This document shows, in pieces, positions 8,489-16,159 of a stretch of 64,000 nt of DNA. The stretch's first letter is position 1. Every line of letters begins with the position of its first letter. Location: positions 62,001 through 126,000 of the forward strand of contig NZ_JBBLZC010000004.1 in assembly GCF_037908215.1 (NCBI RefSeq). The letters are read 5' to 3'. The translations under genes and the position numbers were made by a program. The stretch comes from Benzoatithermus flavus. Lineage in GTDB: Bacteria; Pseudomonadota; Alphaproteobacteria; Geminicoccales; Geminicoccaceae. The notes under the pieces are model-generated. The model was not told the origin of the DNA and did not search any database. It worked only from the letters and a program-made list of their open reading frames with translations.

Positions 8489-9898
8489 TCACAGCGCCGC
8501 TCGCGAGACCGTCGGCTTCTCCTCGGCCTGCAGGGCGTCGATGATTCGCGCCATGCGGCTACCAAGAGAGCCCTTGACGAGTAAGGTGTCGCCGGGACGC
8601 AGCGCCTCCTTTACGGCAGCGGCGAGCGAGGTCGAGTCCGATTCGTGAGCGCCTCGCCGCTCGGCCGGCAGCGCCGCGTGCAGATGGGCCATCTGCGGCC
8701 CGCAGGTGAGCACGAGATCGATCCCGGCAGCCAGGATCGGCTCCGCGAGTGCCGCGTGCAGTGCGGCGGAATGCTCGCCGAGCTCCAGCATGTCGCCCAG
8801 GGCAGCGATCCGCCGCCCCGGCATCTGGCCGAGAAGCTCGATCGCCGCCCGCATCGAGGCCGGATTGGCGTTGTAGCTCTCGTCCAGAAGCAGCACCTCG
8901 CCGCCGCCCGGCAGCCTCACCTGCTGCCGTTCGCCCCGGCCCGCGGGCGGGCGCAGATCGGCGAGCGCTCTTGCGGCACGCGCGACGTCCGCGCCCAGCG
9001 CCTCGACCACGGCGAGCACGCCCAGGCTGTTGAGGACCCAGTGCCGCCCCGGTGGCCCCAGGCGATAGGCGAGGCGGTGCTGCTTACGGATCGAGACCGT
9101 GACCTCGCTGTGCCCGGGCCCGAGCTCCACGTTCTCGAGCCGCCAGTCCGCCGCCTCGTGCTGGCCGAAGGTGACGATCCGGCCCGCGGGCGAGCGCTCG
9201 GCGTGCCGGCGCATCCGCGGATAATGCTCGCTGTCGCGGTTGAGGACGGCCACCCCGCCGGGCTCGAGGCCCTCGAGGATCTCGCTCTTCGCGTCCGCGA
9301 TCGCCTCGACCGAGGGGAAGAACGCGAGATGCGCCGGGGCGACGGTCGTGATGATCGCCACATGCGGCCGAACCATCCGGGTGAGCGCCCGCAGCTCGCC
9401 CGGATGGTTCATGCCGAGCTCGAGCACCCCGTAGCTCGCCCTCTCGGGCAGCCGGGCGAGGCTCAAGGGCACGCCCCAATGATTGTTGTGGCTCGCGGCG
9501 CTCGCGTGGGTCGGGGCCTGGCGCGAGAGCACGTGGCGCAGCGCCTCTTTGGTCCCGGTCTTGCCCACGCTGCCCGTCACACCGGCGATCCTGGCGGCGC
9601 TGCGGGCGCGGCCGGCGCGGCCGAGTCCTTCGAGGGCGATCTGCGTGTCCGGCACCAGCACGAGGCGGGCCGGGTCGGCGCCCTCCGGCACCCGGCTCAC
9701 CAGAGCCGCGGCCGCCCCCTTGTCGAGTGCTGTGGCGACGAAGTCGTGAGCATCGCGATTGGGGCCGATCAGGGCCACGAACAGATCGCCCGGTGCTATG
9801 GTGCGCGTGTCGATGCTGACTCCGCTCGCGACCCAGCCGCCCGCCGTCTCGCCGCCGGTCGCCGCCACCACCGCCTCGGCCGTCCACAAGGCCGTCAT
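8489..9898 (-). CDS. murF: UDP-MurNAc-tripeptide--D-alanyl-D-alanine ligase
   Basis: Adds the D-Ala-D-Ala dipeptide (made by the ddlB product of the same cluster) to the UDP-MurNAc-tripeptide. The 469 residues show the Mur-ligase P-loop as GVTGSVGKTGTKEALRHVL, ASHNNHWGVPLSLARLP, LELGMNHPGEL, and DESYNANPASMRAAIELL. GSVGKT is the usual MurF variant of the GTNGKT motif. Its start overlaps the murE stop as ATGA. Length and motif order are normal. Confidence 0.96.
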   Translation of the reverse strand: MTALWTAEAVVAATGGETAGGWVASGVSIDTRTIAPGDLFVALIGPNRDAHDFVATALDKGAAAALVSRVPEGADPARLVLVPDTQIALEGLGRAGRARSAARIAGVTGSVGKTGTKEALRHVLSRQAPTHASAASHNNHWGVPLSLARLPERASYGVLELGMNHPGELRALTRMVRPHVAIITTVAPAHLAFFPSVEAIADAKSEILEGLEPGGVAVLNRDSEHYPRMRRHAERSPAGRIVTFGQHEAADWRLENVELGPGHSEVTVSIRKQHRLAYRLGPPGRHWVLNSLGVLAVVEALGADVARAARALADLRPPAGRGERQQVRLPGGGEVLLLDESYNANPASMRAAIELLGQMPGRRIAALGDMLELGEHSAALHAALAEPILAAGIDLVLTCGPQMAHLHAALPAERRGAHESDSTSLAAAVKEALRPGDTLLVKGSLGSRMARIIDALQAEEKPTVSRAAL

Positions 9899-11355
9899 GC
9901 GACGCTTCCCCCGCTCTCGCGCGCCACGGTCCGCAGCACCTCGGCGTCGTCGAACGGCAGGGTGCGCTCGCCCACGATCTGATAGTTCTCGTGCCCCTTG
10001 CCGGCGACGAGCAGCGTGTCGCCGGGCCCGAGCGCCAGGAAGGCGGCGCGGATCGCTTCCGCCCGGTCGCCGATCTCGAGCGCCCCTGGTGCTGCCTCGA
10101 GGATCGCCCGGCGGATCGCGGTCGGGTCCTCGGTGCGCGGGTTGTCGTCGGTGACGACGACCTTGTCGGCGAGCCGGGTGGCAATCTCGCCCATGATCGG
10201 CCGCTTGCCGGCATCCCGGTCGCCGCCGCAGCCGAACACCACGACGAGCCGGCCTCGCGTGTGCGGCCGCAGCGCCTCCAGGGCCTTCACCAGCGCCTCG
10301 GGCTTGTGGGCGTAATCGACGAAGGCCGGCGCCCCGTTGGCATGGCGCGCGGTGAGCTGCATCCGTCCCGGCGGGGCGGCGAGCCCGGCCAGATGCGGCA
10401 GCACGGCCTCGACGGCCGCGCCGCCGGCACCGAGCACGAGGCCGAGGGCCGCGAGGAGATTGTGCGCCTGGAAGGCGCCGACGAGCCGGCTCCTGAAGGC
10501 ATGCCGCCGGCCGAGCGCCTCGATCTCGATCTCCTGCCCGTCGGCGGTGGGCACGCGGCGCACGAGGCGAAGCACTTTCGCCGTAGCACCATAGTCCAGA
10601 ACCTCGAGCCCCCGTTCGCGCGCGAGCCCGGCGAGGTCCGCGAACTCGGGCGCATCGGCGTTCAGGACGGCCGCCGCACCCGCTGGCAGCAGTTCCGCGA
10701 ACAGGCGGCGCTTCGCGGCGTAATAGGCCTCGGGGCTGCCGTGATAGTCGTAGTGGTCGCGGCTGATGTTGGAGAAGGCGGCGGCGGCGAAAACCAGCCC
10801 GTCGATCCGGTGCTGATCGAGGCCGTGGCTCGAGGCCTCGATCACGAGATGCTCGATGCCGGCCCTCGCGAGCCCGGCCGCCATGCGCTGCAGCGCTACG
10901 GCATCGGGCGTGGTGAGGCTGCCCTCGCCGGGCGCATCCGAGGTCTGCAGGCCGAGTGTGCCGATGCTGGCCGCGGGATGGCCGAGCCGGCGCCAGAGCT
11001 GCCGCGTGAACACGGCGATCGAGGTCTTGCCGCTGGTGCCGGTGACGGCGGCCACGATGCGCGGCTGACGGCCGAAGAAGCGGGCCGCGACACGGGCGAG
11101 CGCTGCGCGCGGCTCGTCGGTGATCAGTGCCGGCACGCCGTCCGGCAGGACGAGGCCGGGTCCGCCCAAAACGGCGACGGCGCCCCTGGCCAGGGCATCG
11201 GCCAGGAAGCGGCTGCCGTCGGTGCGCGTGCCCGGCAGGGCCGCGAACAGAAAACCGGGCCGGACCTCGCGCGAGTCCGCCGCCATGCCTTCGATCTCGA
11301 CCTCGCCCGGACCTCTCAGCCGGATCCGGTCATCGGAGAGCGATGCCAGCTTCAA
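9895..11355 (-). CDS. murE: UDP-MurNAc-L-Ala-D-Glu--meso-diaminopimelate ligase
   Basis: Adds the third amino acid of the stem peptide. The DNPRTEDP motif in the C-terminal third is the known specificity signature for meso-diaminopimelate rather than lysine, so the cell wall is of the usual Gram-negative type. Other marks among the 486 residues are the P-loop VTGTSGKTS around residue 110, TTPDA, SSHGLDQHRIDG, SRDHYDYHGS and the carbamylated-Lys region YAAKRRLF. The start lies 26 bases inside the end of ftsI, so translation of the two is probably coupled. The lysA gene 8 kb upstream draws on the same meso-DAP pool. Confidence 0.97.
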   Translation of the reverse strand: MKLASLSDDRIRLRGPGEVEIEGMAADSREVRPGFLFAALPGTRTDGSRFLADALARGAVAVLGGPGLVLPDGVPALITDEPRAALARVAARFFGRQPRIVAAVTGTSGKTSIAVFTRQLWRRLGHPAASIGTLGLQTSDAPGEGSLTTPDAVALQRMAAGLARAGIEHLVIEASSHGLDQHRIDGLVFAAAAFSNISRDHYDYHGSPEAYYAAKRRLFAELLPAGAAAVLNADAPEFADLAGLARERGLEVLDYGATAKVLRLVRRVPTADGQEIEIEALGRRHAFRSRLVGAFQAHNLLAALGLVLGAGGAAVEAVLPHLAGLAAPPGRMQLTARHANGAPAFVDYAHKPEALVKALEALRPHTRGRLVVVFGCGGDRDAGKRPIMGEIATRLADKVVVTDDNPRTEDPTAIRRAILEAAPGALEIGDRAEAIRAAFLALGPGDTLLVAGKGHENYQIVGERTLPFDDAEVLRTVARESGGSVA

Positions 11356-13156
11356 GGCTCGCCTCCTGCCGAGCGGTGGGCTGATGTTTCGCGGGAGCGG
11401 ACTTGGCGCCGACGGTGGCGACGGCGGGCTGCACCGCGGCGAGCCGGGCGCGCATGGCCTCGGCCACCTCGGGCGGGGTCGGGCGCACGCCGAGCAGCGG
11501 CCCGATCCGGTCGATGATCGAGGCCACCACCGGGGCCGCGATCCAGCCGCCGGTGCGCAGCCCGTGGGTGCCAGCGTCGCCCTGCGGCTCGTCCACCGAC
11601 ACGAACACGATGTATTGCGGGTCGTTGATCGGGAACGCGCCGAAGAAGGAGGCCAGGACCCGGTCGAAGCTGTAGCCGCCCCGTCCGGCCTTCTCGGCCG
11701 TGCCGGTCTTACCGCCGACGAGGTAGGAGGGAAGCTTCGCGTGCGTGCCCGTACCCTCCTCGACCGTGAGCCACATCAGCCAGCGCATGATGTCGGCGGT
11801 GCGGGCCGAGACGAAGCGGGTCTGCGGCAGCTCGGCACCGGGCTCGCGCTTGAGGAGCGTCATCGGGATGTGGGTGCCGTCGCCGATGAGGCCCGAGACG
11901 GCGTCGACGAACTGAACCGGTGTCACGGCGATGCCGTGGCCGAAGGAGGCGGTCGCCACGGTGACGTCGGCCCAGCGCCTGGGCACCCGCGGGCGCGCCA
12001 CCTCGGCGAGTTCGATCTCGGGCGGGCCGTAGAGGCCGATCTTCTTGAAGAACTGCTCGAGCGGCTGGGCACCGCCGGCGGCGAAGGCCATCCGCGCGGC
12101 GCCGATGTTGGAGGAATACTTGAAGATCTCGGGCACGCTGAGCCAGCGGTTTTTGGCGTGGTCGTCGCCGATCCGGAAGCGGCCGATCTGCAGCTTGCCC
12201 GTGGCGTCGAACCGGTCGACCAGAGACACCTTCCCCGAGTCCAGCGCCATCGCGATCGTGAGGATCTTGAACACCGAGCCCAGCTCGTAGAGGCCCGCGA
12301 CGTTGCGGTTAAGGTACTCGATCCGGCTCACGTCGCCGACCCGGTTGGGGTCGAAGTCGGGCAGGCTGACCATGGCGAGGATCTCGCCCGTGCGGCGGTC
12401 GAGCACGATGGCGTTGGCGCCGATGGCGCGAAAGCGCCTGTAGGCGCGGTCGAGCTCCTCGCGCACGATCTGCTGGACGCGGACATCGAGGCTCAGCGCC
12501 AGGGGCTCCTTGCTCGAGCGCAGGCGCTGGTCGCGCGAGCGCTCGATGCCGGCGAGCCCACGATTGTCGAGATCGACGTAGCCCGTGACGTGGCTCGTCA
12601 GCTCCTCCTTGGGGTAGACCCGATGCTCGGCGAGCTGGAAGCTCACCCCCGGCAACCCGAGGTCGAGGACGGCCCGCTGTTCCTCGGGCGTGATGCGGTG
12701 CTTGATCCAGGTGAAGCGGCGCGACGCCTCGAAGCGGCGGGCGAGCTCCGCGGCATCGACACCGGGCAGGATCGCGGCGAGCTTCCGGGCGGCCGCCGCC
12801 TTGTCCGCGAGCAGGGACGGATCGGCGTAGACGCTCGGAACCTGGAGGTTGGTCGCGAGCACGACGCCGTTGCGGTCGACGATGTCGGCGCGCGACGCCG
12901 CGAACAGATCGTCCTCCTTCGCCGCCGGCGGATCGATCTTCTGCTCGGCCACGGGCAGCGCCGCCTTGGCCGCGGGCGTCAGCACGGACTGAGGCAGCTC
13001 CGCCGCGCGCTGCCATTCGACCATGTCGATCAGCCTGAGGCCGATGCTCGAGAAGGCGACGGCAAAGCCGATCGCGATCAGCTTGAGCCGGCTGCGCCCG
13101 GTCGCGAGCGAAGGGTCCTCGGCGCGCGTGGCCGTCGCAGGGATGCGCGCCGCCAT
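11330..13156 (-). CDS. ftsI: Penicillin-binding protein 3, septal transpeptidase FtsI
   Basis: A division-specific class B penicillin-binding protein that cross-links septal peptidoglycan with FtsW. The 608 residues have a short cytoplasmic N-terminus, one membrane segment at about residues 24-42, a pedestal domain (ADIVDRNGVVLATN...), and a transpeptidase domain with the catalytic SVFK (Ser294), SSN (348-350) and KTG (483-485) motifs intact. The ORF is open well upstream, but the ATG sharing its A with the ftsL stop (TGATG) gives the standard short N-terminus and is used here. The last 26 bases overlap murE. Confidence 0.96.
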   Translation of the reverse strand: MAARIPATATRAEDPSLATGRSRLKLIAIGFAVAFSSIGLRLIDMVEWQRAAELPQSVLTPAAKAALPVAEQKIDPPAAKEDDLFAASRADIVDRNGVVLATNLQVPSVYADPSLLADKAAAARKLAAILPGVDAAELARRFEASRRFTWIKHRITPEEQRAVLDLGLPGVSFQLAEHRVYPKEELTSHVTGYVDLDNRGLAGIERSRDQRLRSSKEPLALSLDVRVQQIVREELDRAYRRFRAIGANAIVLDRRTGEILAMVSLPDFDPNRVGDVSRIEYLNRNVAGLYELGSVFKILTIAMALDSGKVSLVDRFDATGKLQIGRFRIGDDHAKNRWLSVPEIFKYSSNIGAARMAFAAGGAQPLEQFFKKIGLYGPPEIELAEVARPRVPRRWADVTVATASFGHGIAVTPVQFVDAVSGLIGDGTHIPMTLLKREPGAELPQTRFVSARTADIMRWLMWLTVEEGTGTHAKLPSYLVGGKTGTAEKAGRGGYSFDRVLASFFGAFPINDPQYIVFVSVDEPQGDAGTHGLRTGGWIAAPVVASIIDRIGPLLGVRPTPPEVAEAMRARLAAVQPAVATVGAKSAPAKHQPTARQEASLEAGIALR

Positions 13157-13557
13157 CAGTCGCCCTCCAGGCCGACCAGGGTCATGAGCGGCGCCGGCTT
13201 CAGCCGCAGCTCCACCTCGGCTCCCGAGGGCAGCGTGGCGGTGATCGGTGCCTTCGCGAAGTGGACCTGCTGCCAGGGCACGATCTGGTCGACCTGGGCG
13301 AGGCGGGTGCCGCGGACCGGCACCATGCCGAGCTGGGCGGCCTGCATCACCAGCCGGTCGGGCCGGGTGAGATAGGCGAGATCGGCGCGCGCCGCCTGCA
13401 CCGCCCAACGCTCGCGCGCGATCTCCATCCTGACCGAGGCGAGCTCGCGCTCACGGTCGCGCACGGCGTGCTTGAGCTGGAAGGTGGCTCCCGCCGCTCC
13501 GAGCGAGAGGCAGATCGCGGTCACGAGATAGCGCAGACTCACGCGGCGGGCCGCCAT
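13156..13557 (-). CDS. ftsL: Cell division protein FtsL-like
   Basis: A small bitopic membrane protein of the divisome that partners FtsB/FtsQ and activates FtsWI. The 133 residues begin with a basic stretch and one membrane segment (about residues 9-26, LRYLVTAICLSLGAAGATF), then a periplasmic heptad-rich helix with the typical YLTRPDRLVMQAAQLGMVPV end of alphaproteobacterial FtsL. The sequence itself is weakly conserved; the call rests on the transmembrane-plus-coiled-coil layout and the position between rsmH and ftsI. The ATG is 19 bases inside rsmH and the stop shares one base with the ftsI start. Confidence 0.87.
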   Translation of the reverse strand: MAARRVSLRYLVTAICLSLGAAGATFQLKHAVRDRERELASVRMEIARERWAVQAARADLAYLTRPDRLVMQAAQLGMVPVRGTRLAQVDQIVPWQQVHFAKAPITATLPSGAEVELRLKPAPLMTLVGLEGD

Positions 13558-14522
13558 TCGGGCGTCTCCTTCTCGCCACGACGACGGTCGTGCACGCGCT
13601 CGTCCGTGCCGGCCAGACGCTCGGCCACCCGCAGCCGGGCCGAGCGGGAGCGCGGGTTGGCCGCCACCTCGGCTGCACCCGGCTTGACGATGCCGTGCCG
13701 CACCCAGCGCCAGCGCGGAGGCGGCAGCGCCACGGGCGGGAGATGGCGCGAGGGCTGCGCCTGGCGTCCGCCGTGGCCGTTGACGAAGCGCTTGACCGTC
13801 GTGTCCTCGCCGGAATGGAACGAAACCACGACCAGCCGCCCGCCCGGCCGGATCAGCGTCTCGGCCGCGGCGAGCCCGCGCTCGAGCTCGCCCAGCTCGT
13901 CGTTCACGAGCATCCTGAGCGCTTGGAACGTCCGCGTCGCCGGATCGCGCGGCCCGTGCCGCCCGCCTTTGACCCGGGCGACGATCGCGGCGAGCGCCCC
14001 GGTCGTCCCGATCGGCCCCTGCCGGCGAGCCGCGACGATGGCGCGGGCCACGGCGCGCGCCTGCGGCTCGTCGCCATAGGTGAAGAGCACCCGCGCCAGC
14101 TCGCGTTCGTCGATCTCGCCCAGGATGTCGTCGGCCGTGGGCCCGCTCTTCTCCATGCGCATGTCGAGAGGACCGTCGGCCTGGAAGGAGAAGCCGCGCC
14201 CGCCCTCGTCGAGCTGGAAGGAGGACACGCCGAGGTCGAAGACGACACCATCCACCTCGCTCACACCGAGAGCGGCAAGGTGCTCGCGCATGGTGCCGAA
14301 CGGGGCGTGGACGATGGCGAAGCGCGGACACTCGGCCGCCAGCGCCTCGCCACGCACGACCGCATCGGGATCACGGTCGATGCCGATCACCCGGCAGGAC
14401 GCCGCCGCCAGGATCGCCCGGCTATAGCCGCCACCCCCGAACGTCGCATCGACATAGAGGCCGCCGTCCCGCGGCTGCAAAGTTTCCAGAACCTCGTCGA
14501 GGAGCACAGGCCGATGAGCCAC
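13539..14522 (-). CDS. rsmH: 16S rRNA (cytosine-1402-N4)-methyltransferase RsmH (MraW)
   Basis: A SAM-dependent enzyme that methylates C1402 in the decoding centre of 16S rRNA. The 327 residues begin MAHRPVLLDEVLETL and carry the SAM-binding DATFGGGGYSRAIL, the acidic FDLGVSSFQLDEGGRGFSF block, RTFQALRMLVNDELGELE and VVVSFHSGEDTTVKRF, all diagnostic of RsmH. It is the first gene of the visible dcw operon. The mraZ gene normally found directly upstream is absent here. The ribosome-binding site is weak (…ggataggcgacgtggctc before the ATG). Confidence 0.97.
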   Translation of the reverse strand: MAHRPVLLDEVLETLQPRDGGLYVDATFGGGGYSRAILAAASCRVIGIDRDPDAVVRGEALAAECPRFAIVHAPFGTMREHLAALGVSEVDGVVFDLGVSSFQLDEGGRGFSFQADGPLDMRMEKSGPTADDILGEIDERELARVLFTYGDEPQARAVARAIVAARRQGPIGTTGALAAIVARVKGGRHGPRDPATRTFQALRMLVNDELGELERGLAAAETLIRPGGRLVVVSFHSGEDTTVKRFVNGHGGRQAQPSRHLPPVALPPPRWRWVRHGIVKPGAAEVAANPRSRSARLRVAERLAGTDERVHDRRRGEKETPEWRPAA

Positions 14523-15046
14523 GTCGCCTATCCACCATCCAGGTTATTCACAGAGGACCGGCCGAGCCACCACCTCCCGACATGCCCTTTCGACCACCGA
14601 GCATACGCGAACAACCTCAGGTCGAAAAGAACAGACCGAAATCAACCGCAAAGTTAATATATCGCAAGGCGGCAAAAAACGCGCGACGCAGAATCAGCGC
14701 ACAATCCCCGTCCTCGCAGCACGTCAGCAACCTCACCCAAAGATCCCGTGATATGCCAGCCGATCCGGCCTTTGTACTTGAACGTTTCTCGAAAACGAAT
14801 CGGCACGGGCACGCCAGGCGACCGATTTACTTCGGACGTGAAAGAAAACCCGACACCGATCTAGGTTTTCGAACGCTATCGTCAACCCGCCGCAAGGTCA
14901 AGGGCATTTCTAGCATACGGCGATAAGACCCTGCCAAAAAAGAGAAAACGACGGCCGCACCCTCTCTGTGGACAAGCATGGTGAAAACATGTGATCTTGC
15001 CGGGCCGGCAGGAAAGACGCGCTCGGCACGAGCAGGCGGCCGAACG
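14523..15046. other. 524-bp gene-free leader region of the dcw operon; mraZ missing
   Basis: No convincing gene is seen on either strand; the open frames here lack recognisable domains. The stretch is visibly richer in A and T than the flanking genes, as expected for a promoter region. On the minus strand a possible promoter is TTGACG (14881-14886) followed after about 16 bases by TAGATC, and an AT-rich TATATT element lies near 14657-14662. Two DnaA-box-like nonamers are present: TTATTCACA at 14544-14552 and TGTGGACAA at 14967-14975. The MraZ protein motifs normally encoded here were looked for and not found. Confidence 0.6.
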
Positions 15047-15458
15047 GGCGCAGGCGGCCTGTAAGCCGGGTTCTGTCCCCGGCCGCAAAGCCGGGGGATG
15101 GCCATTCCTCTGGGACCCGTGTCGCCACGGGCCTCGCGCGACCGACCCGGACGACCGGCCCGGGAACGGGCCTGTGCCGCACGCCCGAAAGCGCCGCACC
15201 GTCGTCCCTACTTGGTCTTGCTCCCGGTGGGGTTTGCCGTGCCACCGACGTTGCCGCCGGCGCGGTGCGCTCTTGCCGCACCCTTTCACCCTTGCCCGCA
15301 GACGGAGCCCGAAGGCCCCGCCCCGGCGGGCGGTCTGCTCTCTGTGGCACTTTCCCTGGGGTCGCCCCCGCCGGGCGTTACCCGGCACCGCGTTCCCGTG
15401 GAGCCCGGACTTTCCTCCCCCGCCCGAAGACGGGAGCGGCCATCCGGCCGCCTGCACC
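15047..15458 (-). ncRNA. rnpB: RNase P RNA, bacterial class A
   Basis: The catalytic RNA of ribonuclease P, which cuts the 5' leader from tRNA precursors. On the minus strand the transcript begins about GGTGCAGGCGGCC and ends GGCCGCCTGCGCC, forming the 13-bp P1 helix with one G-U pair. Inside are the universal blocks GAGGAAAGTCCGGGCTCC near the 5' end, GGTAACGCCCGG, GAAAGTGCCACAGA, AAGGGTGAAAGGGTGCGG, GGTAAACCCC-like GGCAAACCCCACC, and ACAGAACCCGGCTTACAGGCC at the 3' end (the CCA-binding and P4 strand). The length of about 412 nt is normal for alphaproteobacteria. It lies 6 bases after the amidase gene and before the dcw operon, a common arrangement in this class. Confidence 0.97.
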
Positions 15459-15464
15459 AGGAAA

Positions 15465-16157
15465 CTAGGTAATGGCCGGACCAGCTTCGCACAAGGCCGC
15501 GACCGCGAGCAGGCGGCCCATCGTGGCGGGGTCGAGCCGGCCGTCGCAGCAGGCCGGACGGAAGCGGCGCTGAAACGCCGCGAGCGCCGCCGCGAAGGGA
15601 ACACCCTGCGGCGCGAGCGGGTAGCCGATCCGGGCGAGGCACGCCGCAGCGCGGGCCGGCTCGGGCTCGGCCTCGCCCGCCGCCTCGGGCCACAAGCCCA
15701 CCCCGGTCCGCGCCAGGAAGGCCCAGTCGAACAGTTCGCCCGGATCCTCTTTCCGGGTGGGTGCTATATCGCTGTGCGCTACCACGCGCGAGGGCGGGAT
15801 CGGCCGGCGCCCCAGGATGTCCCGCGCGAGCGCGGCGACGGCCCGCATCTGCGCGGCCGGGAACGGACGGTAGCCCCACGCGTGCCCGGGGTTGACGAGC
15901 TCGATGCCGATCGAGACGTCGTTGAGGTTGGCCCGGCCCTGCCACCAACTCGCCCCGGCGTGCCAGGCGCGCTTCTCCTCCGGCACCAGCGCCGTGACGG
16001 TGCCGTCCTCGTCGACGAGATAGTGCGCGCTGACCTCGGCGGCGGGATCGCACAGCCGGCGCAGCGCCGCCGCGGCCGTGGGCATGCCGGTATAGTGCAG
16101 GACCAGCATGTCGATCGGCGCGCCCGCCGGCCGCTCGTTCCAGTTCGGCGACAGCAC
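15465..16157 (-). CDS. N-acetylmuramoyl-L-alanine amidase, AmpD/AmiD type
   Basis: A zinc amidase (Amidase_2 family) that cuts the bond between MurNAc and the stem peptide, probably in wall recycling. In 230 residues the zinc ligands and catalytic motifs are visible: LVLHYTGM near residue 20, SAHYLVDEDGTV, RAWHAGAS, NDVSIGIELVNPG, and VAHSDIAPTRKEDPGELFDW. The last ~70 residues look like a peptidoglycan-binding helical domain (LARIGYPLAPQGVPFAAALAAFQRRF). No signal peptide is evident, so it resembles cytoplasmic AmpD more than the lipoprotein AmiD. It sits directly upstream of rnpB and two bases after the DUF4175 gene. Confidence 0.9.
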   Translation of the reverse strand: MLSPNWNERPAGAPIDMLVLHYTGMPTAAAALRRLCDPAAEVSAHYLVDEDGTVTALVPEEKRAWHAGASWWQGRANLNDVSIGIELVNPGHAWGYRPFPAAQMRAVAALARDILGRRPIPPSRVVAHSDIAPTRKEDPGELFDWAFLARTGVGLWPEAAGEAEPEPARAAACLARIGYPLAPQGVPFAAALAAFQRRFRPACCDGRLDPATMGRLLAVAALCEAGPAIT

Positions 16158-16159
16158 GG

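Noticed and set aside
11120..13375. Long plus-strand open frame (751 codons) opposite ftsI and murE
   Set aside because: It is the antisense shadow of clear genes; its translation is rich in Arg, His and Gly without any domain, as GC-rich antisense frames are.
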